From the NCBI GenBank assembly GCA_017484135.1, contig JAFUTQ010000021.1:22737-86736 (forward strand): a stretch of DNA of 64,000 nucleotides, read 5' to 3'. How positions within the stretch are numbered: the stretch's first letter is position 1; each line of letters opens with the position of its first letter. Source of the stretch: Lachnospiraceae bacterium. GTDB lineage: Bacteria; Bacillota; Clostridia; Lachnospirales; Lachnospiraceae. Below, piece after piece: positions 8,094-16,538 of this stretch. A model generated the notes under the pieces. The model saw only the letters and a program-made list of their open reading frames with translations, was not told where the DNA came from and ran no database searches. The translations under genes were made by a program, and so were the position numbers.

Positions 8094-11000
8094 TGGAACA
8101 GAAGTGGACGCAGGCGCAGCAGCAGGTCATCAATCTGCGGGACTGCAATCTTTTGGTCTCGGCGGCAGCAGGCTCGGGAAAGACCGCAGTGCTGGTAGAG
8201 CGGATCAAGCAACGGATACTGGATCCGGAGCATCCCATTGATGTCGATCAGCTTCTGGTGGTGACCTTTACCAATGCCGCGGCGGCACAGATGAAGGAGC
8301 GGGTTCTGCGGGCGCTGGAAACACAGCTTTCCCTGGAGCCGGAAAATGCGCGGCTGCAAAGACAGACCGCTCTGGTCATGAATGCGCAGATCATTACCAT
8401 AGACAGCTTTTGTCTGTATGTCGTGCGCAATTATTTTCATGAAATCGATCTGGAGCCGAATTACCGCATCGCAGACGAGGGAGAGCTGAAGCTGCTGCAG
8501 GAGGATGTGCTCTCGGAGTGCATGGAGCGCTGGTACAAGGAGGAACGTAAGGGCTTTTGCGATCTGGTGGCGGCGTATGCACCGGGGCGCAGCGATGCAC
8601 CGGTGCGGGACATGCTCCTGAGTCTGTACCGGTTTTCGCAGAGTTATCCCTGGCCGCTCCGGTGGCTTGCGCAGGTGTCGGAGCAGTATGCCGGACAGGA
8701 AAATTTAGAGGCTTCCCCATGGGTTCGTGAGGCCGTGGAATATGCAAAAGAAATGCTTCGGGGGCTTTTTGAGCAGGCAAAACGGTATCTGATGGTCTGT
8801 CAGGAATCCGACGGGCCGGATATGTATGAGAAGGCCTGCGAACAGGACGTGGAGCTTTTGGAGTCACTCATGCAGTATGATTCCTACGAAGCGCTCCGGG
8901 AGCAGCTCGGTAAGGTCAAATTTGCTGCGCTCGGCAGGACAAAGGCATTTACCGGCAGCGAAGAGAAGCAGGAATACGTGAAGGAGTCCCGGAATGCCTG
9001 CAAAAAAGCGGTCGCGGCACTCACCAGGGACTATTTTTCTTGTTCTTTAGAGGAAATTGCCGCACAGCAGCAGAGGATTTATCCCTGCGCCGAAACTCTG
9101 ATCCGCCTGACCATGGAGTTTACAGAAGCGTTTTCCGCGAAAAAACGGGAGCGCAATGTGATGGATTTTAACGATGTGGAGCATTTCGCCCTGCAGATTC
9201 TCGTGGACGAAGAGACGGGGAAACCCACCGCCACTGCGAGGGTGTTCCGCGGTATGTATGAAGAAATCATGATCGACGAATATCAGGACAGCAACTACGT
9301 ACAGGAAACGATTCTGCGCGCCATTTCCAGAGAGGAAGACGGATGCTTTAATATGTTCATGGTGGGAGATGTGAAGCAGAGCATCTATCGGTTCCGGCTG
9401 GCACGCCCGGAGCTCTTTATGGAAAAGTATGACCGTTATACGTCCGGGGAAGGAAGCTGTCAGAGAATAGACCTCCACAAAAATTTCAGAAGCCGCAGTG
9501 AGGTGCTGAATTTTACCAACGATATCTTTACACAGATTATGCACCGCAATCTCGGGGGAGTCGCCTATGATGCGGATGCCATGCTGCGCCCGGGGCGCGA
9601 ATTTGAAGCTTCCGCGTCATGCAGCTTCGATACGGAAATTCTGCTTTCGGACAGCGATGAGGGGAAAGCATACGGGCTGGATGCAAAGGAGCAGGAGGCA
9701 AAGCTGGTGGCGCAAAGGATCTCTGCTCTGATGGAGACACAGCTGGTGACAGATGAGGAGACGGGAAAGCTTCGCCCGGTGCGCTACAAAGATATCGTGA
9801 TTCTTCTGCGCAGCACCGCGGAATGGGCGGACGTGTTTGCCAGAGTGCTGAATGCAGGCGGAATCCCGGCACACACGGTATCAAAGACCGGATATTTTTC
9901 TGCGATGGAGGTTCAGACGGTGCTCAATTACCTGCGCATATTGGACAATCCGAGACAGGACATCCCGTTGACCGCGGTTTTGCGCTCACCGATCGTGGGA
10001 CTTGACGACGAGGAGCTTGCCCGGCTCAGGCTCATCGAAAAAGAGACGTCGTTTTGTTCCTGCGTGTGGAAGGCGATCCGGGAGGAGGAGGTGCGGGGCA
10101 CGCTGCCCGAGGTGCTTCAGGAGAAGCTGAAGCAGTTTGCGGATGTTTACGACAGACTCCGCGGCCGGATCAGCGAGCTGCCGATTCATGAGCTTTTGCG
10201 GGAATTTTTTTCGGAGACAGGGTATGACTCCTACGCGGCAGCCATGCCGGGGGGGAGACAGCGTCAGGCCAATCTGCATATGCTGTCAGAAAAAGCCATT
10301 GCCTACGAAAAAACCAGTTATCGGGGCTTGTTTCATTTCATCCGCTACATCGATGAGCTGCAGAAATATGATGTAGACTTCGGAGAGGCGGATCTGGTCA
10401 TGGAAAACGATGATACCGTCACGATCATGAGCATACACAAAAGCAAGGGACTGGAATTCCCGGTATGCTTCGTGTCCGGGATGGGAAAGCGCTACAATAA
10501 AATGGACAGCCGCAGCAGGCTTTTGATCCATGCAGAGCTGGGAATCGGAATCGATGAGGTTGACGTAGAGCGGAGGGTAAAGCGTCCCTCCTTTATCAAA
10601 AAGATCATTGCGAAGAAAATCGAGCTGGACAATCTGGGAGAGGAGCTGCGCGTGCTCTATGTGGCATTTACAAGGGCAAAGGATAAGCTGATTGTGACAG
10701 GCTGTGAGAAAAAGCTTGCAGAGAAGATTGAAAGCTGTGAACTGCAGAACGGCGGAGCGCCGACGGTTCCCTTTGTAGAGCGTGTCTCTGCGCAGAATCT
10801 GTTGGCGTTGATCCTGCCGGCGGTCTGCAATCTGGGAAACAGATATCAGATCCGGCAGGTCGGAATCGAAGAACTGGTACTACAGGAGACCGCGCAGCAG
10901 ATTTTTGTGCAGGACGACCTGGAACAGCGGATCCGCCGGAGCAATCTGTCTGAGGAGGAGACCTCCGGGTGGGGAGAACGGCTTGCGGATACCTATCCCT

Positions 11001-11713
11001 ATAAAAAAGAGGCGGATCTGGTAACGAAATATTCGGTTTCGGAGCTGAAGCACCGTGCCATGCGTGCGCACATGGAGCGGGAGGATCCGGATGCGACACC
11101 GGTCTTTGCAGAGGAAGTGGTGGTGCCCTATGTCCCCGCCTTTATGGAGGGAAAGGAGGCAGTGAATCAGGGAGCACTGCGAGGAACCGCGGTTCACCGC
11201 CTGATGGAGTGCTACGATTTTACCAGACTTCCGGACAATGTCACAGAAATAAACGCAGACATCGAGGAGCAGTTGACAGAACTCAGAAAAACAGGTAAAG
11301 TGACGGAAGATATGAATGCACTGATTCGGAGGCCGTTGATTGCCGGATTCCTGAAATCCAATCTGGCAAAACGGATGAGGCAGGCGGCGCTTTCTCAGGA
11401 TCTGTTTCGGGAGAAGCCCTTTGTCATGGGACTGACCGAGGTCGATGCCGGGGAAGAATCGGTAGCGGAGGTTTTGAAAGAGTCGGACGGGATGATTCTG
11501 ATTCAGGGGATCATCGATGTCTTCTGGATCGAGCAGGATCATATCGTATTGCTGGACTATAAAACAGACCGGGTGGATACGGCAGAGCAGCTGCGGGATA
11601 TGTACCGAAAACAGATGGAGCTGTACGGCAAGGCGCTGCAGCGCATCTTTCATCTGCCGGTCACGGAGAAATATCTGTACTCCTTCCGGTTGCAGCAGGT
11701 AATAGAGATTTAG
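8093..11713 (+). CDS. addA: ATP-dependent helicase/nuclease subunit A
   Basis: AddA is the UvrD-like helicase plus nuclease subunit of AddAB. At 1206 residues it is the usual size. Walker A is SAAAGSGKT near residue 25, motif II is IDEYQDSN near 393, motif VI is LYVAFTRAKDKL near 855, and the C-terminal nuclease motif LLDYKTD is near 1153. The ATG at 8093 overlaps the addB stop (8091-8093) by one base; a GTG one codon earlier is also possible. Tight coupling fits a fixed-ratio heterodimer. Confidence 0.96.
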   Translation: MEQKWTQAQQQVINLRDCNLLVSAAAGSGKTAVLVERIKQRILDPEHPIDVDQLLVVTFTNAAAAQMKERVLRALETQLSLEPENARLQRQTALVMNAQIITIDSFCLYVVRNYFHEIDLEPNYRIADEGELKLLQEDVLSECMERWYKEERKGFCDLVAAYAPGRSDAPVRDMLLSLYRFSQSYPWPLRWLAQVSEQYAGQENLEASPWVREAVEYAKEMLRGLFEQAKRYLMVCQESDGPDMYEKACEQDVELLESLMQYDSYEALREQLGKVKFAALGRTKAFTGSEEKQEYVKESRNACKKAVAALTRDYFSCSLEEIAAQQQRIYPCAETLIRLTMEFTEAFSAKKRERNVMDFNDVEHFALQILVDEETGKPTATARVFRGMYEEIMIDEYQDSNYVQETILRAISREEDGCFNMFMVGDVKQSIYRFRLARPELFMEKYDRYTSGEGSCQRIDLHKNFRSRSEVLNFTNDIFTQIMHRNLGGVAYDADAMLRPGREFEASASCSFDTEILLSDSDEGKAYGLDAKEQEAKLVAQRISALMETQLVTDEETGKLRPVRYKDIVILLRSTAEWADVFARVLNAGGIPAHTVSKTGYFSAMEVQTVLNYLRILDNPRQDIPLTAVLRSPIVGLDDEELARLRLIEKETSFCSCVWKAIREEEVRGTLPEVLQEKLKQFADVYDRLRGRISELPIHELLREFFSETGYDSYAAAMPGGRQRQANLHMLSEKAIAYEKTSYRGLFHFIRYIDELQKYDVDFGEADLVMENDDTVTIMSIHKSKGLEFPVCFVSGMGKRYNKMDSRSRLLIHAELGIGIDEVDVERRVKRPSFIKKIIAKKIELDNLGEELRVLYVAFTRAKDKLIVTGCEKKLAEKIESCELQNGGAPTVPFVERVSAQNLLALILPAVCNLGNRYQIRQVGIEELVLQETAQQIFVQDDLEQRIRRSNLSEEETSGWGERLADTYPYKKEADLVTKYSVSELKHRAMRAHMEREDPDATPVFAEEVVVPYVPAFMEGKEAVNQGALRGTAVHRLMECYDFTRLPDNVTEINADIEEQLTELRKTGKVTEDMNALIRRPLIAGFLKSNLAKRMRQAALSQDLFREKPFVMGLTEVDAGEESVAEVLKESDGMILIQGIIDVFWIEQDHIVLLDYKTDRVDTAEQLRDMYRKQMELYGKALQRIFHLPVTEKYLYSFRLQQVIEI

Positions 11714-11723
11714 GAGGAAGCCA

Positions 11724-12353
11724 ATGAAGATTATTCTGGCATCGGCCTCTCCGCGCAGGAGAGAGCTGTTGGAACGGCTGGGGCTTACCTTTGAGGTGAT
11801 CCCGGCAGTGGGGGAAGAAATACCGATAGAGGGTACACCGGATCAGGTGGTCATCGGGCTGGCGCGTCAGAAGGCAGAGGAAGTCTATGAGCAGGTACGG
11901 GCTGCCCATGCGCAGGAGGAGTGTCTCATCATCGGTGCGGATACGTTGGTGTTTTTGGAGGGGGAGATTCTGGGCAAACCAAAAGACCCGGCAGATGCAG
12001 CAGCTGTTTTGGGCAGGCTGCAGAACCGCACCCATCAGGTGTATACCGGAGTCACCCTGTACCACGGGGCGGCAGATACCAGTGCCGTGGTTTCCTTCTA
12101 TGTGCGGACGGATGTGACCATGTATCCGATCAGCAGTGAAGAAATTGCGGCATATGTGGACAGTGGGGAACCCATGGACAAGGCAGGAAGCTACGGGATA
12201 CAGGGGAAAGCTGCCGTGTTTATCAAAAAAATAGACGGCGATTATCAAAACGTAGTGGGGTTGCCGCTGGCCCGCCTGTATCAGGAACTGAAACAGATGG
12301 GAATAAAAGTGAATTTATTTTCCGGGGAAGGAGATCAGACCGATGGAATATGA
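11724..12353 (+). CDS. maf: Maf family nucleoside triphosphate pyrophosphatase
   Basis: Maf proteins hydrolyse noncanonical or pyrimidine nucleoside triphosphates (dTTP, UTP or modified forms) to monophosphates. The signature ILASASPRRRELLERLG at residues 4-20, the IIGADTLVFLEG block with the catalytic aspartate, and the GSYGIQGKAAVFI motif are all present. It has 209 residues. AGGAGG lies 7 bases upstream of the ATG. It overlaps the next small gene by 11 bases. Confidence 0.93.
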   Translation: MKIILASASPRRRELLERLGLTFEVIPAVGEEIPIEGTPDQVVIGLARQKAEEVYEQVRAAHAQEECLIIGADTLVFLEGEILGKPKDPADAAAVLGRLQNRTHQVYTGVTLYHGAADTSAVVSFYVRTDVTMYPISSEEIAAYVDSGEPMDKAGSYGIQGKAAVFIKKIDGDYQNVVGLPLARLYQELKQMGIKVNLFSGEGDQTDGI

Positions 12354-12603
12354 TGAGGAATGTTTACAATATTTTCTGGCGCATCAGACGCAGCTGTACG
12401 ACGAGCCGGTGGCAGAAACCTTGGAGGAAGCGGATGCGTTTTTGCAGGATTGTATGGCAGTGGTGTGTACAAACATCAAAGAGGTTCGTGATTATCTGGA
12501 CGAGAGCGGAGCGGATGTAACCGGGATGAGTGAGCAGGAATTGGCGGAGGCAGAGGAGGTATTTTGTCTGCCGGATGGCAGATATTTGGTGGTGGAAGCA
12601 TGA
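12343..12603 (+). CDS. Small conserved-looking hypothetical protein
   Basis: This is an 86-residue acidic protein with no family I recognise. It is predicted to be soluble, with two cysteines in the middle and several glutamate-rich helices. It starts 11 bases inside maf and its stop overlaps the start of the downstream lipoprotein gene (ATGA), and GGGGAAGGAG lies upstream of the ATG, so translation is well supported. It may be cotranslated with its neighbours, but nothing in the sequence indicates a function. Confidence 0.75.
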   Translation: MEYDEECLQYFLAHQTQLYDEPVAETLEEADAFLQDCMAVVCTNIKEVRDYLDESGADVTGMSEQELAEAEEVFCLPDGRYLVVEA

Positions 12604-13577
12604 GAAAAAGATTATTTGCGGGGATGCTTGCAGGGGTGATGCTTGTTCTTAGCGGCTGCAGTATCGGAAATACACAGATTGAGCTTGCCCATGAGTTTTC
12701 CTCAAAGGAGATTCTGCAGCTTGGGAATGAAAAAGTAAGCGTGGCACAGATGAAGGTATTTCTGTGCAATTATCAGAATATTTATGGCGAGAGCTATGGA
12801 ATTAATATGTGGCAAAAGAAGTTTCATACGGATTCACTGGAGGAGTACATCAAAGCGGTAACGTTGGACGAGATTACCCGGATCGTCTGCATGAAGGAGC
12901 TTGCGGTACAGGAACAGGTCATGCTGACCGATCAGGAGAAAAAACAGGTAAAGGCGGCGGCGAAGGAATATTATGATTCGCTTTCAGAGGAGGAGTTGTC
13001 TTATACAGGTGCCGCTATCAGTGATATCGAGGCGTTGTATGAGGCTTATGCACTGGCAAACAAGGTGTATCAAACACTGGTGACCAGCATTGACGAGGAG
13101 GTCAGTGACGATGAGGCGAGAGTCATGGAAGCGCAGCTGATCTATGTGAGCGGTCAAAGGGCGGCCGCCGAGATACAAAGCAAGCTGTCGGAAGGGGCGG
13201 ACTTTGCTGCGCTGGCACACACGTATAACGAAGCGGAGGATACCGATGTGGTCTTTGGAAGGGGCACCTTGCCGCAGGAAGTGGAGACGGTCGCTTTTTC
13301 CATGGAAAACGGAGAAGTTTCGGACAGTATTCAGACAGAAGACGGCTATTACTTTCTGAAATGCATCAATAAATTTAATCAGGAACTGACGGACGAGAAC
13401 AAGGAGGCAATCCTGCGTAAGCGGGAGGAGGCGTCCTTTCAGGATAAGTATGGGGAACTTTTGGAAAATACAAAGTGCTACCTCAATGAGGAGGCATGGG
13501 CCGAAATAGAACTTGTGACGGATGGGAGTATCACGACGGACAGCTTTTTTGAGGTGTATGAGGAAAAATTGAAATAG
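12600..13577 (+). CDS. Lipoprotein peptidyl-prolyl cis-trans isomerase, parvulin/PrsA type
   Basis: This is a predicted extracytoplasmic folding factor anchored to the membrane by a lipid. The first 20 residues form a lipoprotein signal ending in LVLSGCS, with the cysteine near residue 20 as lipidation site. A SurA/PrsA-like N-terminal helical part follows. A rotamase domain lies around residues 175-265 (EAQLIYVSG, then GADFAALAHTYNEAE, FGRGTLPQEVETVAFSM, DGYYFLKCI). Length is 325 residues. The ATG overlaps the previous stop (ATGA). It is the last gene of the run that starts with the riboflavin genes. Confidence 0.85.
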   Translation: MRKRLFAGMLAGVMLVLSGCSIGNTQIELAHEFSSKEILQLGNEKVSVAQMKVFLCNYQNIYGESYGINMWQKKFHTDSLEEYIKAVTLDEITRIVCMKELAVQEQVMLTDQEKKQVKAAAKEYYDSLSEEELSYTGAAISDIEALYEAYALANKVYQTLVTSIDEEVSDDEARVMEAQLIYVSGQRAAAEIQSKLSEGADFAALAHTYNEAEDTDVVFGRGTLPQEVETVAFSMENGEVSDSIQTEDGYYFLKCINKFNQELTDENKEAILRKREEASFQDKYGELLENTKCYLNEEAWAEIELVTDGSITTDSFFEVYEEKLK

Positions 13578-13613
13578 CAATTGAAGAATACGGATATAAA
13601 AACAAGGGAATAC

Positions 13614-13642
13614 TTGCAATGCCAAAAAGCATATGTTATAAT
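13614..13642 (+). promoter_or_regulatory. SigmaA-type promoter of an intergenic small RNA
   Basis: TTGCAA at 13614-13619 and TATAAT at 13637-13642 are spaced by 17 bases. No gene lies downstream on this strand before the terminator at 13685-13716. The region from ATACTTGCAA to -10 is very like the antitoxin promoter on the minus strand at 36313-36341. Confidence 0.8.
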
Positions 13643-13648
13643 GCGAGT

Positions 13649-13718
13649 AGGCAAAAAAGACGAAAGTGCTCATTATGGCACGCGAAAAGCCCCGGTGCTG
13701 CAACACCGGGGCTTTTCT
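13649..13718 (+). ncRNA. Orphan antitoxin-like small RNA (homologue of the antisense RNA at 36233-36306)
   Basis: This predicted transcript is about 70 nt, starting 7 bases after a strong -10 box and ending at an intrinsic terminator. Blocks shared with the antitoxin RNA at 36306-36233 (minus strand) in the same order are AGTAGGCAAAAA, a GA-rich spacer, AAGT, GCTCAT, GGCACGC and AAAA, followed by a GC-rich terminator and TTTTCTAT. About three quarters of the bases agree from the -35 box to the terminator. No toxin frame is present on either side. Because its complement carries GTGCCAT and TGAG, also found at the toxin start region (36094-36106), it might act in trans. The exact ends are estimates. 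Confidence 0.72.
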
Positions 13719-13720
13719 AT
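13685..13720. terminator. Bidirectional intrinsic terminator between the small RNA and htpG
   Basis: A perfect 13-bp stem (13685-13697 with 13704-13716) has A-runs on one side and T-runs on the other. It can end the plus-strand small RNA and the minus-strand htpG transcript. Confidence 0.93.
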
Positions 13721-13739
13721 TCCATTGAGGCAGGGAGGC

Positions 13740-15863
13740 TTATGCCTTCGTCAACAACAGCATAATCTTGTTGCTGCGTGCCACAAACTTACTCATCGCG
13801 TCAACCGACAGCGGCTGGTTGGCAAGTACCGCCAGATCATAAAGCTGCTCACAAAACATCGGAACATGCTCCGAATCCTTGTGATTTAAGATGTACTGCA
13901 CCAGCTCATTGTTTGTATTTAAGGTCAGGGTCTGGTCGGCAGCGAACATATTCATATCCATAGCCCCCATCCCGTTCATGGCGTACATCTTCATCATATC
14001 CTGCATACGTCTGCCCTCCTCGGACAACGTGAGGATCGAAGAGATTTCCGCATTTTTCAGCTTTTCCACCTTGATTGTCAGCTTTTCGTTGTTCAGAGCC
14101 TTTTTGAACAGCCCGGTCAGGGTATCGGTTTCTCCTTTTATATCCTCCTCCGAAGCACCTTCCTCCTTCAGGGATTCGGTCAGATCAGAGTCAATGCGCT
14201 GGAACTTAAACTTCTCATTCCGCTGCTCCAGCTGGGAGATAAAGGAGGTGTCGATGTTGTGATCCAGGATGACCGCATCCATTCCCTGCTCCTTGAACAG
14301 ATTGATGTACTGTCCCTGCTGAACCCTATCGGTCACATAGTAGATGACCTTTCTGGTATCCTTTTCGGCTTCTTCGGTATCATCTGCCGCATCCGCTGTC
14401 TCAGAAGCAGCGTCGGCTGTCTCAGCTGTGTCGCCTGTCTCAGCGGTATCCGCAGTCTCGGACGTTTCGGCTGCATCCTCTTCCTCTGCCGCGAGGAGCT
14501 CCGGAAGGGTAAGATACTTGTCATCCAGGTTTTTGAACAGGATGTAGTCATTCATCTTGTCACAGAATTTATTGTCCTTTAAGCAGCCGAACTTGATGAA
14601 CGGGCTGATATCATCCCAGTATTTCTCGTAGCTTTCCTTCTCTGTTTTGCACATGCCTGCCAGCTTGTCAGCCACCTTTTTGCTGATATAGTCGGCGATT
14701 TTTTTCACAAAACCGTCATTTTGCAGGGCGCTTCTGGAAACATTCAGCGGCAGATCCGGGCAGTCGATGACACCCTTTAACAGCATCAGAAACTCCGGGA
14801 TTACCTCCTTGATATTGTCCGCGATAAATACCTGATTGTTGTACAGTTTGATGGTTCCCTCGATGGAATCATACTCGGTATTGATCTTGGGGAAATACAG
14901 GATTCCCTTCAGATTAAACGGATAATCCATGTTCAGATGGATCCAGAACAATGGCTCTTTGTAATCTAAAAATACCTTGCGGTAAAACTCCCGGTATTCC
15001 TCCTCGGTACAGTCGTTTGGATTCTTTGTCCACAGAGGATTCGTGTCGTTTAACGGAACCGGACGCTTTACGATCTTAAGCTTCTCCGTGCGGGGAGAGA
15101 CCTCCACGATCTCTTTTTCGCCGTTCTCGTTTTCCTTCTCCTCGGTCTTTGCCTCCTCCACGATGGTCTCGATCACCGTGTCGGTGTCCAGCTTGTCCTC
15201 CACCGGAATCGTTTCATACTCCGGCTCCGCATTGGCCTTGGTCAGAAAGATCGGGGTGGGCATAAAAGAGCAGTACTTTTCAATGACCTCTTTCGCGCGA
15301 TACTCATTGGCAAACTCCAGTGCATCTTCGTTCAAAAAGAGGGTAATGGTGGTGCCCACGGTATTCCTTGAGCCGTCCTTCATGTCAAACTCAGTGCCGC
15401 CGTCGCACTCCCAGTGAACCGCCTCAGCCCCCTCTTTGTAGGATAAGGTGTCGATGTGAACCTCGTCTGCCACCATGAATGCGGAATAAAAGCCCAGACC
15501 GAAATGACCGATAATCTGATCCTCGCTGGCCTTGTCCTTGTATTTCTCCAGAAAGTCCGTAGCACCGGAAAATGCGATCTGGTTGATATATTCCTCTACC
15601 TCGTCCGCGGTCATGCCCAGACCGTTGTCTTCAAAGATAAGCGTCTTTTCCTCCGGGTTTACGGTAATGTGAATTTCCGGCTTGTAATCCGCCGGAAGGG
15701 TATATTCGCCCATCATATCCAGCTTTTTCAGCTTGGTAATGGCATCGCAGCCGTTGGAAATCAACTCACGATAGAAAATGTCGTGGTCAGAATACATCCA
15801 TTTTTTTATGATAGGGAAAATATTGTCACTGCTGATTGATAAACTACCATGTTTGTTACTCAT
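13740..15863 (-). CDS. htpG: Chaperone HtpG (Hsp90 family)
   Basis: This is an ATP-dependent molecular chaperone of 707 residues. The N-terminal GHKL ATPase shows SNGCDA, the DNGLGM motif and the GHFGLGFYSAF lid motif. The middle domain follows (ITLFLNEDA, RSALQNDG), then the C-terminal dimer domain. Compared with E. coli HtpG (624 residues) it is long, largely because of an acidic low-complexity insert around residues 454-506 built from repeated E-T-A-D residues between middle and C-terminal parts. The ATG at 15863 is chosen because AAAGGAG lies about 9 bases upstream. A CIRCE operator and a sigmaA promoter lie upstream. Confidence 0.96.
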   Translation of the reverse strand: MSNKHGSLSISSDNIFPIIKKWMYSDHDIFYRELISNGCDAITKLKKLDMMGEYTLPADYKPEIHITVNPEEKTLIFEDNGLGMTADEVEEYINQIAFSGATDFLEKYKDKASEDQIIGHFGLGFYSAFMVADEVHIDTLSYKEGAEAVHWECDGGTEFDMKDGSRNTVGTTITLFLNEDALEFANEYRAKEVIEKYCSFMPTPIFLTKANAEPEYETIPVEDKLDTDTVIETIVEEAKTEEKENENGEKEIVEVSPRTEKLKIVKRPVPLNDTNPLWTKNPNDCTEEEYREFYRKVFLDYKEPLFWIHLNMDYPFNLKGILYFPKINTEYDSIEGTIKLYNNQVFIADNIKEVIPEFLMLLKGVIDCPDLPLNVSRSALQNDGFVKKIADYISKKVADKLAGMCKTEKESYEKYWDDISPFIKFGCLKDNKFCDKMNDYILFKNLDDKYLTLPELLAAEEEDAAETSETADTAETGDTAETADAASETADAADDTEEAEKDTRKVIYYVTDRVQQGQYINLFKEQGMDAVILDHNIDTSFISQLEQRNEKFKFQRIDSDLTESLKEEGASEEDIKGETDTLTGLFKKALNNEKLTIKVEKLKNAEISSILTLSEEGRRMQDMMKMYAMNGMGAMDMNMFAADQTLTLNTNNELVQYILNHKDSEHVPMFCEQLYDLAVLANQPLSVDAMSKFVARSNKIMLLLTKA

Positions 15864-15914
15864 ATGTTTCACTCCTTTTCCTTTTCAGCGCCTGTGTCGG
15901 ACTGCCTAATAAAG

Positions 15915-15943
15915 ATAATAAGCGTTGGAAAAAGAAAAGTCAA
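15915..15943 (-). promoter_or_regulatory. SigmaA promoter of htpG
   Basis: On the minus strand TTGACT (15938-15943) and TATTAT (15915-15920) are separated by 17 bases. The start of transcription would be near 15908, giving a leader of about 45 nt. Confidence 0.85.
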
Positions 15944-15950
15944 TAGAAAA

Positions 15951-15977
15951 TTAGCACTCTTTAACGTTAAGTGCTAA
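15951..15977. promoter_or_regulatory. CIRCE operator (HrcA binding site)
   Basis: TTAGCACTC, 9 bases, then AAGTGCTAA match the CIRCE consensus TTAGCACTC-N9-GAGTGCTAA with a single mismatch. It lies 7 bases upstream of the htpG -35 box and includes the stop codon of the XRE gene. HrcA control of htpG is inferred. In Bacillus htpG is not in the CIRCE regulon, so this is a difference worth noting. Confidence 0.9.
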
Positions 15978-16318
15978 CAATTTTGCGAATGCCTGAGTTT
16001 TCCGTACATCCGAAGGTATTCCGTCAGCAATTTTTTTTCTTCTTCATCCCCGGAACGCATGATTTGAATCATTTCCTTGGGAAAAGCAAGGCAGATGTCC
16101 TTTTCGGAAATACCGTGAATCAGGTAGTCCATGTTGCAATCAAAATAATCTGAAACAAAAATCAGCTTTTCAAGTGAAAGGGAAGAAAGTCCGCGTTCTA
16201 CTTCGCTGCAATGCTTGATGGAAATATCTAAAATTTCTGCCAATTGTTCCTGTGTGATATGACGCTCCTGCCGTAAGGAGGCGATACGTCTGCCGATTTC
16301 ATAATAATAATCTCTCAT
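15974..16318 (-). CDS. XRE-family helix-turn-helix transcriptional regulator
   Basis: This 114-residue protein has a Cro/C1-type DNA-binding domain at residues 8-64, with TQEQLAEILDIS as the first helices and ERGLSSLSLEKLIFVSDYF completing the fold. The C-terminal tail of about 45 residues is of unknown role. AAGGAGGGGGAAGG precedes the ATG at 16318. It lies upstream of htpG on the same strand, and its stop codon is inside the CIRCE element. No target can be named. Confidence 0.9.
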   Translation of the reverse strand: MRDYYYEIGRRIASLRQERHITQEQLAEILDISIKHCSEVERGLSSLSLEKLIFVSDYFDCNMDYLIHGISEKDICLAFPKEMIQIMRSGDEEEKKLLTEYLRMYGKLRHSQNC

Positions 16319-16403
16319 GTTTAAAACCTTCCCCCTCCTTATCTTTTTTATGCATGCCTTATTATAGAGGAAGATATTGCAGTAGAAAAAAACATTTTAG
16401 GTG

Positions 16404-16432
16404 TTGAGAGATAAACACTATAGGTGCATAAA
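16404..16432 (+). promoter_or_regulatory. Promoter-like block related to the surface-protein promoters
   Basis: TTGAGA (16404-16409), 17 bases, and CATAAA (16427-16432) lie in a stretch that aligns with the promoters at 17714 and 22838 (shared CATTTT, GGTGTTG, ATAAAC, GGTG). The -10 is weak, so this may be a decayed copy. Confidence 0.5.
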
Positions 16433-16482
16433 TGAAAACATGAGAGGTTCAGTTTAGTGTACAGAAGAAGCCGAAATAGTCG

Positions 16483-16511
16483 TTGCAAACTTCGGGATTC
16501 TGCGTTATGAT
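16483..16511 (+). promoter_or_regulatory. SigmaA promoter of the Rpn-like gene
   Basis: TTGCAA (16483-16488) and TATGAT (16506-16511) are separated by 17 bases, about 28 bases upstream of the ATG at 16539. Confidence 0.75.
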
Positions 16512-16538
16512 GTTGCTGAGAGAGTGGAAAGAGGTGTT

